From the IMG/VR virus record IMGVR_UViG_3300021356_000060, positions 1 through 37,990 of that record: a stretch of 37,990 nt of DNA; one strand, 5' to 3'. The stretch comes from a virus. The first letter of the stretch is position 1. Every line of letters starts with the position of its first letter. This document shows positions 1-7,977 of this stretch, piece after piece. The notes under the pieces were generated by a model. The model ran no database searches, was not told where the DNA came from, and worked only from the letters and a program-made list of their open reading frames with translations. Both the position numbers and the translations under genes were made by a program.

Positions 1-133
1 AACTTCTCACGATCCGCTTGAAGCATTCCGTCAAACTCAGAACGACTCATTTCTCTAAAGCCCACATCAGCCCTGCCTTGTGAACGAGTGGCCCCGCCAC
101 CAGTTGCTTGGATTCCATCAACTAAAAACGGGA
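1..133. repeat. Left copy of terminal redundancy (133 bp)
   Basis: These bases recur at 37858-37990 with one mismatch (T at 7, G at 37864). The scaffold reading frame continues unbroken from one copy into the other, so the window is a complete circular or terminally redundant phage genome cut inside that gene. The mismatch changes a scaffold codon, GAG (Glu) here and GCG (Ala) at the right end. Confidence 0.93.
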
Positions 134-641
134 AATCCGTCTTCACTGACCCTACCAAGTCTTCAATGCTACTGACAGTCAGTTGACCTGAATCATCAGT
201 AACACGAATCTCTCCTTCCATCAGCGTAAGTCTTTGACTTAGCTTCTCTTCCAACAATTTTGCCTTCGCCACATCTTTTGTCAACGAGTTGGCTAATTTA
301 GTTGCCTCAGACTTTACTTGTTGCCTGAGAGCGTGTTGGTTCATTTCTTCGATTTTTTTCCGTAAGCCATCCGCTTCTTGCTTTTGACTTTCATAGAGTT
401 CTTGATATTGCCCGTTTTCTTGAGCATACCTTTCTTTTTCAGCTCTTGCCTTGGCATCTAACTCTTCCTTCGCTCGTTGTGCGGCTTTTTTCTCAGCCAG
501 CAGTTCATCGTTTTTTGCCTTGAGTCCTGCGACTTCTTCAGCAACCTTTTCTTCCAGCGTCTTGTCCAAAGTCTCTTTGAACTTTTCCGCTAACTGCTGT
601 TTTACAGCATCATCTAACTCAGTTTCGTTTAGAAATTCCAT
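1..641 (-). CDS. Capsid scaffold protein, N-terminal part (split by the window ends)
   Basis: This is the first 213 codons of a protein of about 224 aa whose last codons lie at 37824-37990. The start ATG at 641 follows AGAGGTGACGC, a good ribosome-binding site. The protein is acidic and charged, with a long predicted coiled coil (roughly residues 20-140) rich in Glu, Lys, Gln and Ala. It lies directly upstream of the coat gene, the usual place and composition of head scaffold proteins (GP20/DUF4355-like). Its role would be to direct coat assembly into the prohead and then leave. The family assignment is inferred from composition and position, as no catalytic motif exists to confirm it. Confidence 0.75.
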   Translation of the reverse strand, partial: MEFLNETELDDAVKQQLAEKFKETLDKTLEEKVAEEVAGLKAKNDELLAEKKAAQRAKEELDAKARAEKERYAQENGQYQELYESQKQEADGLRKKIEEMNQHALRQQVKSEATKLANSLTKDVAKAKLLEEKLSQRLTLMEGEIRVTDDSGQLTVSSIEDLVGSVKTDFPFLVDGIQATGGGATRSQGRADVGFREMSRSEFDGMLQADREK

Positions 642-681
642 GCGTCACCTCTAGCGTTGCACGATCAGCCTCTGGCTGTTG

Positions 682-1725
682 TTACAATTTTAACCTATTA
701 AATACTTCAGGTTCGACTTTTCTTAACTCGTCGAGCGTCAATGTTTTGCCTTTCCGATCAACAAATTTAGAAATTGGTAGCTTGCCCCTGCGGAATAATG
801 CTCCACGGGTCTTGCCTAATACTTCATCTTGAAACGATGCAGGTTGCCGCTTCAACCATGTCTGGTACGTCGTTGTCTGCCGCACCTTTGTTTTGCCTTT
901 CGCGCCATCTGCGATTCGCTGAATCTTCTTTTCTCGTCTCTGCTCAAACTGCGCTTTGACTACTGGTGTAATGGTAGACCTGCAAGAGAAGTGAGCTGGC
1001 GGCTTCGGTGACCTTTCTGGATCATCAGAGAATGGATACACCGTCCCATCCCGACTCGCACAGATTATTGACGTTCTTGAATCCAGCACAGCTACCCATT
1101 CATATCCATCAAACAGCGATTCATTCTGCCGCATCATCAAATCTCTTGATTGCACTGACGTATGGTTTGTAATCGTGCGGATCAAGCTACCAACTTGTTT
1201 CTTCTGCAACCCAGAGACTCGCTGTACTCTTGTTGAAATTTGCTCATTTCTTTCTCTCAGGGTAACCCCATCTGTTACATTCTGAACGATCTGCGCCACC
1301 TTGGTCTGTCGAAATCGATCAATCAGGTTACGTATATTTCCCGAAAGCCCGCCAAACAAGCCTCCAGCAAAGATTGCAAGCTGTGCATCCAAAGCAGACG
1401 GGCTTATAACATTTTCTTCTATAAACCGTGCAAAGGCTGACCCGTTCCATTCTATCTCTTGATCTAAGAAACTAGACAAATCCTCGACAATTTTCTCCCC
1501 GAGATCGCCATAGGTATCGTTTGCGAACTCAGTGATTTCATCGTAGAACTTGCGGAGCCGCATCATATCCATTGTGGACAGCTCTTCTTTCTCCAGTTCC
1601 TTCTCGATCATCTCTTGGATGCGGGTGACATACTCGCTGGCTTCCTGTTCACGCCCAGCAGAGTACCGTAAGACGTAGATTTGATGCCTTGTTATAGCAT
1701 CCTGTATCTCTTCAGAGAGTGCCAT
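682..1725 (-). CDS. MuF-like minor capsid / head morphogenesis protein
   Basis: A 347-aa protein placed between portal and scaffold, the standard position of Mu F / SPP1 gp7 family proteins, which sit inside the head near the portal. The C-terminal half carries the family pattern: LDSRTSIICASRDG, then PPAHFSCRSTITPV about 25 residues later, with paired Cys and His. The N-terminal half is helical and charged, with a Gly-rich hydrophobic stretch (AIFAGGLFGGLSG). The start lies two bases after the stop of the preceding gene, indicating translational coupling. Family assignment is firm; the exact role (capsid assembly or DNA delivery) is inferred. Confidence 0.85.
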   Translation of the reverse strand: MALSEEIQDAITRHQIYVLRYSAGREQEASEYVTRIQEMIEKELEKEELSTMDMMRLRKFYDEITEFANDTYGDLGEKIVEDLSSFLDQEIEWNGSAFARFIEENVISPSALDAQLAIFAGGLFGGLSGNIRNLIDRFRQTKVAQIVQNVTDGVTLRERNEQISTRVQRVSGLQKKQVGSLIRTITNHTSVQSRDLMMRQNESLFDGYEWVAVLDSRTSIICASRDGTVYPFSDDPERSPKPPAHFSCRSTITPVVKAQFEQRREKKIQRIADGAKGKTKVRQTTTYQTWLKRQPASFQDEVLGKTRGALFRRGKLPISKFVDRKGKTLTLDELRKVEPEVFNRLKL

Positions 1726-1728
1726 TGA

Positions 1729-2016
1729 TTACCATTTGACTTTATCAGCCCAGTAAGCCGCAGACATTTTGCCCTTTGCGATGTTCTTTGCGTGACGAGC
1801 TTTGAATGAAGCGCGTTTCTTTTTCATGCGGTCTGACTCGCCAGCCTTGGGCTTCCCTGCCGTACTAGCTCCTTGCTCTCCAAATCGGATTGTTTTTATT
1901 TTATCCCCGACCTTGGCTACAACAACGTGAGATTTCTTAGGATGACTAGGGGTTCTCTTTGGCTTGTTGAATCCAGATACCCCTGCACGAGCAAGCCTTG
2001 GGTCTTTCTTAGCCAC
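1729..2016 (-). CDS. Small basic protein, DUF6321-like
   Basis: A 95-aa, strongly basic protein. It opens with DPRLARAGVSGFNKPKRTP and ends with SFKARHAKNIAKGKMSAAYW, a pattern I recognise from small proteins in marine phage head operons (DUF6321). The function is not known. Lysine richness and position between portal and MuF suggest a DNA- or capsid-associated role, which is inference. It overlaps the end of the preceding gene by 8 bases and ends three bases before the MuF start. Confidence 0.7.
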   Translation of the reverse strand: MAKKDPRLARAGVSGFNKPKRTPSHPKKSHVVVAKVGDKIKTIRFGEQGASTAGKPKAGESDRMKKKRASFKARHAKNIAKGKMSAAYWADKVKW

Positions 2017-2380
2017 GAGTTGCTCTCCTTACTGCTTTTCTTTCTGCTGGGGTGTACTTGGCTGTTTGCTTTCCTGCTTTGGTGGCTTTGTTTTTGGCTC
2101 TGCTTCCTGCGGCTTTTTGACCGGACGATAATGATTTCCGTGCCGCCTTCGGTAGATAGCGAGACTTACCTTCCTTGCCAGCATATCCCCAATCTTCTTT
2201 AGTCCACTTAGACAGTTTATTTTTAGAGGATTTTGCTCCCACATACGTACCGCCCTTACCCTTGTAGATCTTGGTAGCCAGTTGCATGGCCCTTGCAGAA
2301 TGCTTGCCGCCCATTTTAGCTTTGGCTTGCGCCTTTGCCTTTTCCCAGAGTTTCGGATTAGCCTTCTTTGCAGTCGCCAT
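2009..2380 (-). CDS. Small basic protein, DUF5872-like
   Basis: A 123-aa Lys/Ala-rich protein. Its core pattern SARAMQLATKIYKGKGGTY, followed by SKWTKEDWGYAG and RYLPKAAR, matches what I know as DUF5872, found in phages and large DNA viruses. The tail is a low-complexity basic segment (residues about 80-123) typical of nucleic-acid binding. It sits eight bases after the portal gene. No function is established; a DNA-packaging or capsid-internal role is a guess from context and charge. Confidence 0.68.
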   Translation of the reverse strand: MATAKKANPKLWEKAKAQAKAKMGGKHSARAMQLATKIYKGKGGTYVGAKSSKNKLSKWTKEDWGYAGKEGKSRYLPKAARKSLSSGQKAAGSRAKNKATKAGKQTAKYTPAERKAVRRATRG

Positions 2381-2388
2381 ACTTGCCT

Positions 2389-3789
2389 CTATTCAACCGG
2401 ATTTGTCATACCTGCTTCATCCCTGACATCATCTAATGATCTTTCAGGGTTCACGAGCCCACCTGATTTCAACCGATCAAAGATATCTTTTTCTGCGATG
2501 ATATCTCGATCCAGTAACGTAACCATTGACATCAGCATCTGCGGATCAACGTCTCTATCGTAGAACTCACGATTCACAATGAATCTGGAGTCCCCTGCGT
2601 CAACGCCCATGAATTCACCAACCCATTCAACACACTTGGTTAAGGCATCTGACAGGTTTCCTACGACATCGCCTAGGACAGAGTTTTCACTTGCAAACCG
2701 AATACGTGCCGCTTCTGCTGTTTCACGATCAGCTCTATCGGTGATGATTCTGGCTCCAATGGCTACCATTTGTTGCTCTTTGGCTTCCATCGCTCTCATG
2801 ACAAGCTGATTCTCATTAGCCTGAAGGAGCGTAGCTGAACCTGTTTCACCCAAAACATGACCTGCGCGAGAACCTAGCTTGATACCTTGCGGGTTAAACT
2901 GTTTGAACTGCTCAACGCTCAGTGAGTGTGTGATGAAGAGAGTTGGTTGTCCTACAAGGAAGCATGACTCTTCGTAGTCTGCCGAGTTTCTGAAATGAGC
3001 TAGATTGACCTCTGCGATATCTGACAAAGGAGCGTCATCAATCGTCGAGTCGTTATTTTTTGACCCGATAAACATCAAAGGGATCTCTTGCCAGTTCGAT
3101 CCGTCTGCACGTTTCGGGTAGAACTCAGTCGTGAATGGCTCTTCCTCGCGATAGATCTGCTGAGTATATCCGTCTGGCCTGAGTCGTAGGACGCGATATT
3201 GTATTTTCTTAGTGTGGTCAAACTCGTCCAGAGGCTCTAAGTAATTCTCTGCAATCGTACAAGCAACCAGTTTCCTTTGGCCTTCAACGACATCTGACTT
3301 CCAGTTGATAACCTGTTCAGCGGTATACGGAATAATTGACGCACGGAGATTCATCCTGCGTACATCTTCAATCGTTACGTTTTCATCAGTCTGCGGATAA
3401 TCGACTAACAGAATAGACCGTCCGGTTTCCAGAAGGTTTGATAGTTCATCTTTCGCCAGTTGTGTCAGACTCAACCCGTCTCCGGTTGCGTCCTCTACTA
3501 AATAATTAAGATCATCAGATAATTCGATGATGGGGTCTTTTCGGAATGCCGCCCCGACTAAAGCGTTTTTCGTCCGTCCAGTAAAATTAGTAAACAGGGC
3601 TCGTTTCATATACTGGCGATAACGAACCGTTTCTGTACCCTTTCGCTCGTCTCCAGAGTCATTATCTGGAACAGGGAGGTACTGGTGTTTCTTCTCTTTG
3701 ATAGCGACTGAGCCGCGCACAGCGTCACGGGTCTGCGTCCAAATCGGTAAATACTTGGAATACTCTGGATGTTGGGTGCTTACTGGCAT
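2389..3789 (-). CDS. Portal protein (DUF4055 family)
   Basis: A 466-aa protein directly after the large terminase. The N-terminal motif HPEYSKYLPIW and the segment YMKRALFTNFTGRTKNALVG followed by FRKDP are characteristic of DUF4055 proteins, which are phage portals. It would form the dodecameric ring at the packaging vertex through which TerL drives DNA and to which connectors attach. The start follows AAAGGGTTAAGCC, a good ribosome-binding site. Length fits the family. Confidence 0.88.
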   Translation of the reverse strand: MPVSTQHPEYSKYLPIWTQTRDAVRGSVAIKEKKHQYLPVPDNDSGDERKGTETVRYRQYMKRALFTNFTGRTKNALVGAAFRKDPIIELSDDLNYLVEDATGDGLSLTQLAKDELSNLLETGRSILLVDYPQTDENVTIEDVRRMNLRASIIPYTAEQVINWKSDVVEGQRKLVACTIAENYLEPLDEFDHTKKIQYRVLRLRPDGYTQQIYREEEPFTTEFYPKRADGSNWQEIPLMFIGSKNNDSTIDDAPLSDIAEVNLAHFRNSADYEESCFLVGQPTLFITHSLSVEQFKQFNPQGIKLGSRAGHVLGETGSATLLQANENQLVMRAMEAKEQQMVAIGARIITDRADRETAEAARIRFASENSVLGDVVGNLSDALTKCVEWVGEFMGVDAGDSRFIVNREFYDRDVDPQMLMSMVTLLDRDIIAEKDIFDRLKSGGLVNPERSLDDVRDEAGMTNPVE

Positions 3790-3835
3790 GGCTTAACCCT
3801 TTGAGACGTTTGGAATATTGTATCCCCAACCATAA

Positions 3836-5113
3836 TCATACCGCAAAAGCAAAGTTTATATCAGAAATGCGCTTACGTATCGGGAACTCATACGCAATCG
3901 GATAAGTCGTCGCATCGTTTTGGTGATCGTGACCGCTGGATTTATCTGGCTCGCCATTCTTGTACGTCTGTTGCTCTAGGCAGTCAGCAGTATTCGGACA
4001 GGTTATCGGATTGATTTTCACATTCCCATGCTCTAGTGCGGCGTTCATAGCGGCGACTCGATCTCTGATTCTTGGGTTTGCTTTGTTTGCTCGTACAGTA
4101 AACCCAGCCTGTTCCAATAGAGCGAGGTCAGAAATACTGGCATTCACAGTCTTGGTTGCCGCACCACTGGCATCAGGGTAGATGTAAATCGCATGGCCTT
4201 TCGATTGCCATTTCTCCTGAATCTCTTCAATCATACGAGGAGTGTCCCGCATCTTGGATAACTCGGCTACACCATGCCAGATCCCTTGCCGCTGTACAAA
4301 AACTGTAGCGGCCTGATTCATCACGTTGAAGTCACATCCAATGTATAATGGTTCTCCAGCACGTATCGTTTCGTCGCTACGGCATACTTTCCGGTCATAG
4401 GACGAGTAGACCGAACCGGATTGCAGGTTGACGAATTGACCGTACAGGTAAGCATCTAACAGATTGGACGGGTACATCTGTCTTAAAGAGTCGATGTAGT
4501 CATCGGGTAGATAGGGGTTTGATTCTGTCGGGGCTTGGATAATTTCATATCCGGTTTTCGGGTTCTGCTTCCAAGTCTGGTACACAAACCTGAACCCTTC
4601 AGGAGTGGTAGTCGTCCCGATACTATTTTGCGAACCGTCTGGTTTGTATTGACGATTACGGGCTAGGATCATTCTCCATACGTCAGCGGCATCATCTGGT
4701 TTCAAAGTGTCTAATTCGTCCACATCCGCATCACAATGCTCATAACCAATGATACGAGACGGATTTTCCATACTACGGAACAGTATTTCGCCTATCCCTT
4801 CAATGATGATCCGATTTAACGGTGATTTCTGTAGCTTATAAGAAATACCCAGTTTTTCGAGTATCGTTTCAAACCTCGGCCAAGCAATGACACGTATCAA
4901 GTCAAAAGTCGGCGCATAGAACCCACGTACAGGCCAGAACTTTTCGCCGTTCTTTCCGGTATAACAAGAATTAGCCGTATTGATTAAGCCAAAAATCGAT
5001 CTAAATACAGCCGCCTCAGTCTTGCCAGCACCAAAACCAGCAACCATCGCAGGATACTTGCAATCAGCCTCAATATACTCAATCTGCGGTTCAGTTAGCT
5101 CTATATGCACCAA
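3836..5113 (-). CDS. Terminase large subunit (packaging ATPase/nuclease)
   Basis: A 425-aa terminase. The Walker A motif GFGAGKT is at residues 26-32 and a Walker B-type acidic motif DVDELD at 130-135. The RNase H-like nuclease half shows the expected acidic residues in GCDFNVMNQA, YPDASG and the C-terminal GHDHQNDATTY. It pumps DNA into the prohead and cuts concatemers. The reading frame begins with non-ATG codons, TTG at 5113 or GTG at 5110; the AGGA upstream is better spaced from the GTG. Packaging type (headful or cos) cannot be told from this sequence alone. Confidence 0.93.
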   Translation of the reverse strand: MVHIELTEPQIEYIEADCKYPAMVAGFGAGKTEAAVFRSIFGLINTANSCYTGKNGEKFWPVRGFYAPTFDLIRVIAWPRFETILEKLGISYKLQKSPLNRIIIEGIGEILFRSMENPSRIIGYEHCDADVDELDTLKPDDAADVWRMILARNRQYKPDGSQNSIGTTTTPEGFRFVYQTWKQNPKTGYEIIQAPTESNPYLPDDYIDSLRQMYPSNLLDAYLYGQFVNLQSGSVYSSYDRKVCRSDETIRAGEPLYIGCDFNVMNQAATVFVQRQGIWHGVAELSKMRDTPRMIEEIQEKWQSKGHAIYIYPDASGAATKTVNASISDLALLEQAGFTVRANKANPRIRDRVAAMNAALEHGNVKINPITCPNTADCLEQQTYKNGEPDKSSGHDHQNDATTYPIAYEFPIRKRISDINFAFAV

Positions 5114-5284
5114 TCAATCCTATCGCGTTTATCGGCTCGGATGCAAAAGACTATTTATTAACATATTTGTTTACCCCTTTTAGGCTCCCAGATTTTGGGG
5201 ACTGGGTTAAAGCCACTTGTCTGGGTGCTGTTATTGGTGGATGTCGGGTGCGTAAAAATTTTTTTTGGGGGGCTGTACCCCTTG
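5114..5284. other. Non-coding gap between terminase subunits
   Basis: 171 bases with no convincing gene. Right after the TerS stop the transcribed strand has a GGGG-TACAG-CCCC hairpin, then a run of eight A and five T. This could be a weak terminator or an accessible site for packaging initiation. A frame continues through from inside TerS, but it starts within TerS and looks like a shadow. No repeat array is visible. Confidence 0.5.
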
Positions 5285-5713
5285 TCAGTCGGCATCGGGG
5301 CTGTCCAGCCGCGAGGTTTGCGGCGTAATATCTCGCTCGCTTCTGCCCTGCGCGGGTGAGTATTGGATGTTTATCGTCTGGCGTTCTTGCTCCGGTTGGT
5401 TCTCGATCCACTGAGCCCCGCCCCTAGCTTTCAAGAAATAAATAGCCGCGATGACGTTCGGGTTTTTCTCAGCGGTAGCCATGCGGAACAGGCTCTCGCC
5501 CACCAGCGCAACCTTAGAAGCCCGTCCCTTTTTATATGCGGCATCAATAGCTTCGTTCTCCCTACAAAGTCGAGTAAACGTGTTTTCCGCTATCCCAAGA
5601 CACGCCGCTATCTGAGCCTTATTGAGATATGCGGCCATTCTTTCGACTTGCTCTATTTGTTGAGGATTTAAGACCACGAACGGGCGGCCTCTTTTCTTTG
5701 GTGTGTTTGACAT
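5285..5713 (-). CDS. Terminase small subunit
   Basis: A 142-aa DNA-recognition subunit. After a basic KKRGRPF start there is a helix-turn-helix at about residues 26-50 (KAQIAACLGIAENTFTRLC), then a helical oligomerisation segment containing FRMATAEKNPNVIAAIYFLK, a common small-terminase pattern. It is followed by a polar tail that probably contacts TerL. It selects the packaging start and loads TerL. The ribosome-binding site is AGGGGC about nine bases before ATG. It is the first gene of the head operon on the transcribed strand, preceded by the unknown high-GC block. Confidence 0.85.
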   Translation of the reverse strand: MSNTPKKRGRPFVVLNPQQIEQVERMAAYLNKAQIAACLGIAENTFTRLCRENEAIDAAYKKGRASKVALVGESLFRMATAEKNPNVIAAIYFLKARGGAQWIENQPEQERQTINIQYSPAQGRSERDITPQTSRLDSPDAD

Positions 5714-5778
5714 GAGTAAAAGCCCCTAGCTAGTACGTTATAGCGAGAGACTTTACCCAGTGCGCGTGAGATTAGCAA

Positions 5779-6231
5779 TTACCTCAGGCCAGCTCTACGC
5801 TCGACTTCTGCCCTAGCTTGCCCCATACCTAAAGACCCTAGAACATCCGCGAGCAATACTACCCCGTTGTGCTTAGCGGCCCGCTTGAGGTTTCCGAACC
5901 ATTTGGTCTTGAGTACCTCACAGTCGTCGCCCCTTATTTTCCCACCCGTTAAGGTTAGACCTTCAACCCAGACCGGCTCCGATACGTGCGTACCCAAGTG
6001 GACACCATCTACCCAAGCCTCCAGCGTGACGACAAATAAATTCAAATCGCCATCCTGATAGGCTTGCAATTCGGACGGCTTCAAACGCTGATATGCCGCG
6101 CTGTATTCGTCCTGCGTCGCTTGATCTACCTGAACTGAGAACGTCCAAGGCTCCAGCCCATCATGTTTAAACGACTCAACAGCTTCCCGTGTCTCACTAA
6201 AGCCCTTTAATTTTACCACGTTTTGCATCAT
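5779..6231 (-). CDS. Hypothetical protein, last gene of the unknown GC-rich block
   Basis: A 150-aa protein I do not recognise. It looks soluble and mixed alpha/beta, with no Cys clusters, signal peptide or membrane segment. A Gly/Thr-rich middle (VEGLTLTGGKIRGDD) precedes a basic stretch (KTKWFGNLKRAAKHNG). It overlaps the preceding membrane-protein gene by four bases, so the two are translationally coupled. Two adjacent Met codons could serve as start. It lies 65 bases before TerS. No function is proposed. Confidence 0.7.
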   Translation of the reverse strand: MMQNVVKLKGFSETREAVESFKHDGLEPWTFSVQVDQATQDEYSAAYQRLKPSELQAYQDGDLNLFVVTLEAWVDGVHLGTHVSEPVWVEGLTLTGGKIRGDDCEVLKTKWFGNLKRAAKHNGVVLLADVLGSLGMGQARAEVERRAGLR

Positions 6232-6413
6232 AACCCCTTCATTTTGTTAGTATCTAGCGCGACTGAAACAGCCGCGCAGACGAACATAAAAACGGCCAGC
6301 GGCAATAGAAATTGCGTAGCCCCAAGAATGAGACAGGCGAACATAAAGCCAAGCCCCATAACGGATAAATAACCCGCGATTAATTGCCCCCAATACCTCA
6401 CAGCGTCACCCAT
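6228..6413 (-). CDS. Small membrane protein (two TM helices)
   Basis: A 61-aa protein, almost entirely hydrophobic from about residue 10 to 54, forming two probable membrane helices (LIAGYLSVMGLGFMFACLIL and FLLPLAVFMFVCAAVSVAL). It overlaps both neighbours (16 and 4 bases), as a coupled operon gene would. It has the size of a small holin or superinfection-exclusion protein, but it lies far from the lysis cassette and I do not recognise it. Confidence 0.6.
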   Translation of the reverse strand: MGDAVRYWGQLIAGYLSVMGLGFMFACLILGATQFLLPLAVFMFVCAAVSVALDTNKMKGL

Positions 6414-6781
6414 TCAGTGTCGTCAATTAAGCGATCATCGAATATCTGGCGGTGCTTACGTTGCCCAAACCGCGAAGCCATGCCAAGCCCCCGACAAATC
6501 GCGTTGAGCCGCGATCTGGTGGTGACGGTGGGCCAACCTGCCAACGTACACCGCACGGAGTCGAGCGAGTAGCTGGAACGGTCAAAAAGCCCTTTCTTAT
6601 GATGCGTCCAGTTGAATACCGCGATCAAATTGCCGTGCAAATAGGCCGCTGATTGATGACTAACGGCCTCGCCGCCCAACAACGCACCGACTCTTTGAAT
6701 AGCAGTAACTCGCGTATTCGCCAGACTGAAGGTTTTACCCTCTTTGATGGCCTCAACCATGCGTTCTTCAATTTTTCTCAT
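6398..6781 (-). CDS. Hypothetical protein
   Basis: 127 aa from the chosen ATG at 6781, which follows a GGGGGGAAT ribosome-binding site and overlaps the previous stop as ATGA; the frame is open further upstream but inside the previous gene. A recognisable pattern is an N-terminal segment FSLANTRV, then YLHGNLIAVF, then SLDSVRCTLAGWPTVTTRSR near residue 85, then a basic C-terminus. I have an impression of similar phage and plasmid hypothetical proteins but cannot name a family. It may be a small nucleic-acid-binding protein, judging by Arg content; this is a weak inference. Confidence 0.65.
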   Translation of the reverse strand: MRKIEERMVEAIKEGKTFSLANTRVTAIQRVGALLGGEAVSHQSAAYLHGNLIAVFNWTHHKKGLFDRSSYSLDSVRCTLAGWPTVTTRSRLNAICRGLGMASRFGQRKHRQIFDDRLIDDTEWVTL

Positions 6782-7032
6782 ATTCCCCCCACTTTTATAG
6801 ACTCGATTGTGCGCGAATTTTTGCGCGGCCCTACGGTAACGAAAGCCGTTAAGCCTTCGTACCATTGCCAGCTTTTGCCATACACCCATCCCGCATCGAT
6901 CGGAGTGACAAAGCGATGCAATGCACCGTCACCCAACAATAACGACAAAGACCAGCGAGGATTCCCGTTGACTGAATTTTGAAGCCGTGAAACACGGATA
7001 ACCCGCCCGTGAAAATTTCTATAATTTAACAT
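6778..7032 (-). CDS. Hypothetical protein
   Basis: An 84-aa protein, mostly beta-strand-like (RVIRVSRLQNSVNGNPRWSL then AFVTVGPRKNSRTIESIKV), basic and rich in aromatics. AAGGAG lies five bases before ATG, the clearest ribosome-binding site in this block. It ends in an ATGA overlap with the next gene. The fold could be a small OB or SH3-like barrel, but this cannot be shown from sequence reading. Not recognised. Confidence 0.65.
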   Translation of the reverse strand: MLNYRNFHGRVIRVSRLQNSVNGNPRWSLSLLLGDGALHRFVTPIDAGWVYGKSWQWYEGLTAFVTVGPRKNSRTIESIKVGGI

Positions 7033-7041
7033 GGTTACTCC

Positions 7042-7425
7042 TTATGGGTGGCTCATTTCAGCCGCGCCCTGCGCCCAGCCTTCAAGCGTCTCGCGGTGGT
7101 AAGCTGGCGCGAAGTCCTTAATTGAATCTCGCGCCTCTTCAAGTTGCTTCTGGATCAAGTCAAGTAGTTCCTGCTCCGTATGCTCCGGTGCTTGTCTGTG
7201 TTTAATCTCACATTGGCGTTTAATAACCGTGTTTAACGCCGTCTCGAAACCTTCCCATGACGCATACAAAGCCATTTTTATATCATCAGGCTCACCAAAA
7301 CAGTTAGGCACATAACGACGCTTTACAGTGTCGGGCCGTTTCCGGTTCTGGAACTGTTCAGCGTCCCCCTCGTTATCAAAAGCGGCTACCAACTGGCCCG
7401 CGCTATCAAATAGACCGAATTTCAT
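7042..7425 (-). CDS. Hypothetical protein
   Basis: A 127-aa protein with a beta-rich start (MKFGLFDSAGQLVAAFDNEG) and a helical, charged second half (LLDLIQKQLEEARDSIKDF). GGAGGGG precedes the ATG by five bases. The start lies two bases after the preceding stop, so it belongs to the same operon. No known family recognised and no membrane or catalytic motif. Confidence 0.62.
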   Translation of the reverse strand: MKFGLFDSAGQLVAAFDNEGDAEQFQNRKRPDTVKRRYVPNCFGEPDDIKMALYASWEGFETALNTVIKRQCEIKHRQAPEHTEQELLDLIQKQLEEARDSIKDFAPAYHRETLEGWAQGAAEMSHP

Positions 7426-7427
7426 TT

Positions 7428-7661
7428 TTACCCCTCCATGCCCAGCAATTCGCGGGCGATTGTGTTTGCCATTTGTTCGCCCGTGTATGGGCTAACTGAT
7501 TCAAAGATAGCGTTCCATATTTGCAACCGTGGAACGTCCAGCTTGATTGCCGACTCAACATGAATCCGAAGGTTCGACTTGATCCGTTCGATATTCTCCA
7601 GCGTGTTTTCGACTGTCTCGCCGTTAGGACTGACCCAGCGGCTAGTGACTAGCTTTTCCAT
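7428..7661 (-). CDS. Hypothetical protein
   Basis: 77 aa from the ATG at 7661, chosen because AGGGAGAAAC stands just before it; a longer open frame upstream runs into the previous gene and is probably untranslated. The N-terminal half has a beta-hairpin-like start (TSRWVSPNGETVENTLENIE), the rest is helical. The preceding intergenic space holds a perfect hairpin (7674-7691). Not recognised. Confidence 0.6.
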   Translation of the reverse strand: MEKLVTSRWVSPNGETVENTLENIERIKSNLRIHVESAIKLDVPRLQIWNAIFESVSPYTGEQMANTIARELLGMEG

Positions 7662-7673
7662 GTTTCTCCCTAG

Positions 7674-7691
7674 GGGCCGCACTAGCGGCCC
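7674..7691 (-). other. Perfect intercistronic hairpin
   Basis: GGGCCGC-TAGT-GCGGCCC on the transcribed strand: a 7-bp GC stem with a four-base loop, overlapping the stop codon of the upstream gene. There is no T-run, so it is more likely an RNA stability or processing element than a terminator. Confidence 0.55.
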
Positions 7692-7975
7692 GCCAGCTCT
7701 TTTATGCGTTCCATTGGAACCCCGATTAAGTCGTCGCGCTGACCCTCCCACCATGCGGCAGGGCGGAGCACTACGGCCCCATCCTTTTTGTAAATCCGAT
7801 AGGTGCGAACATAGCAACGCTTACGCTTACCCTTTGTCAGGATGCACGGCTCGCTAAAATCAACCGTCTTGTCACGTTGATATTGACGGGTTAGCCGTTC
7901 TTCCATATCGGCGACGGCTTGCTTGATGGTCGGGGCTACGCGCCCCATACCGTGACGAAACAGAATATATCCCAT
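7682..7975 (-). CDS. Hypothetical protein
   Basis: 97 aa from the ATG at 7975 (AAGGGG about eight bases upstream); an alternative start at 7999 would overlap the previous gene by 22 bases. It is basic, with an Arg/Lys/Tyr-rich centre (KGKRKRCYVRTYRIYKKDG) that could bind nucleic acid. The C-terminal segment is amphipathic. I do not recognise a family. Its stop lies within the hairpin at 7674-7691. Confidence 0.6.
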   Translation of the reverse strand: MGYILFRHGMGRVAPTIKQAVADMEERLTRQYQRDKTVDFSEPCILTKGKRKRCYVRTYRIYKKDGAVVLRPAAWWEGQRDDLIGVPMERIKELAGR

Positions 7976-7977
7976 GA

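Noticed and set aside
5151-5411. 86-codon minus-strand frame over the end of TerS
   Set aside because: It starts inside TerS in another frame with no ribosome-binding site; residue pattern is that of a shadow frame.
7428-7817. Longer start for the 77-aa protein (129 codons)
   Set aside because: The extension overlaps the previous gene by over 130 bases and the internal ATG has a proper AGGGAG site.
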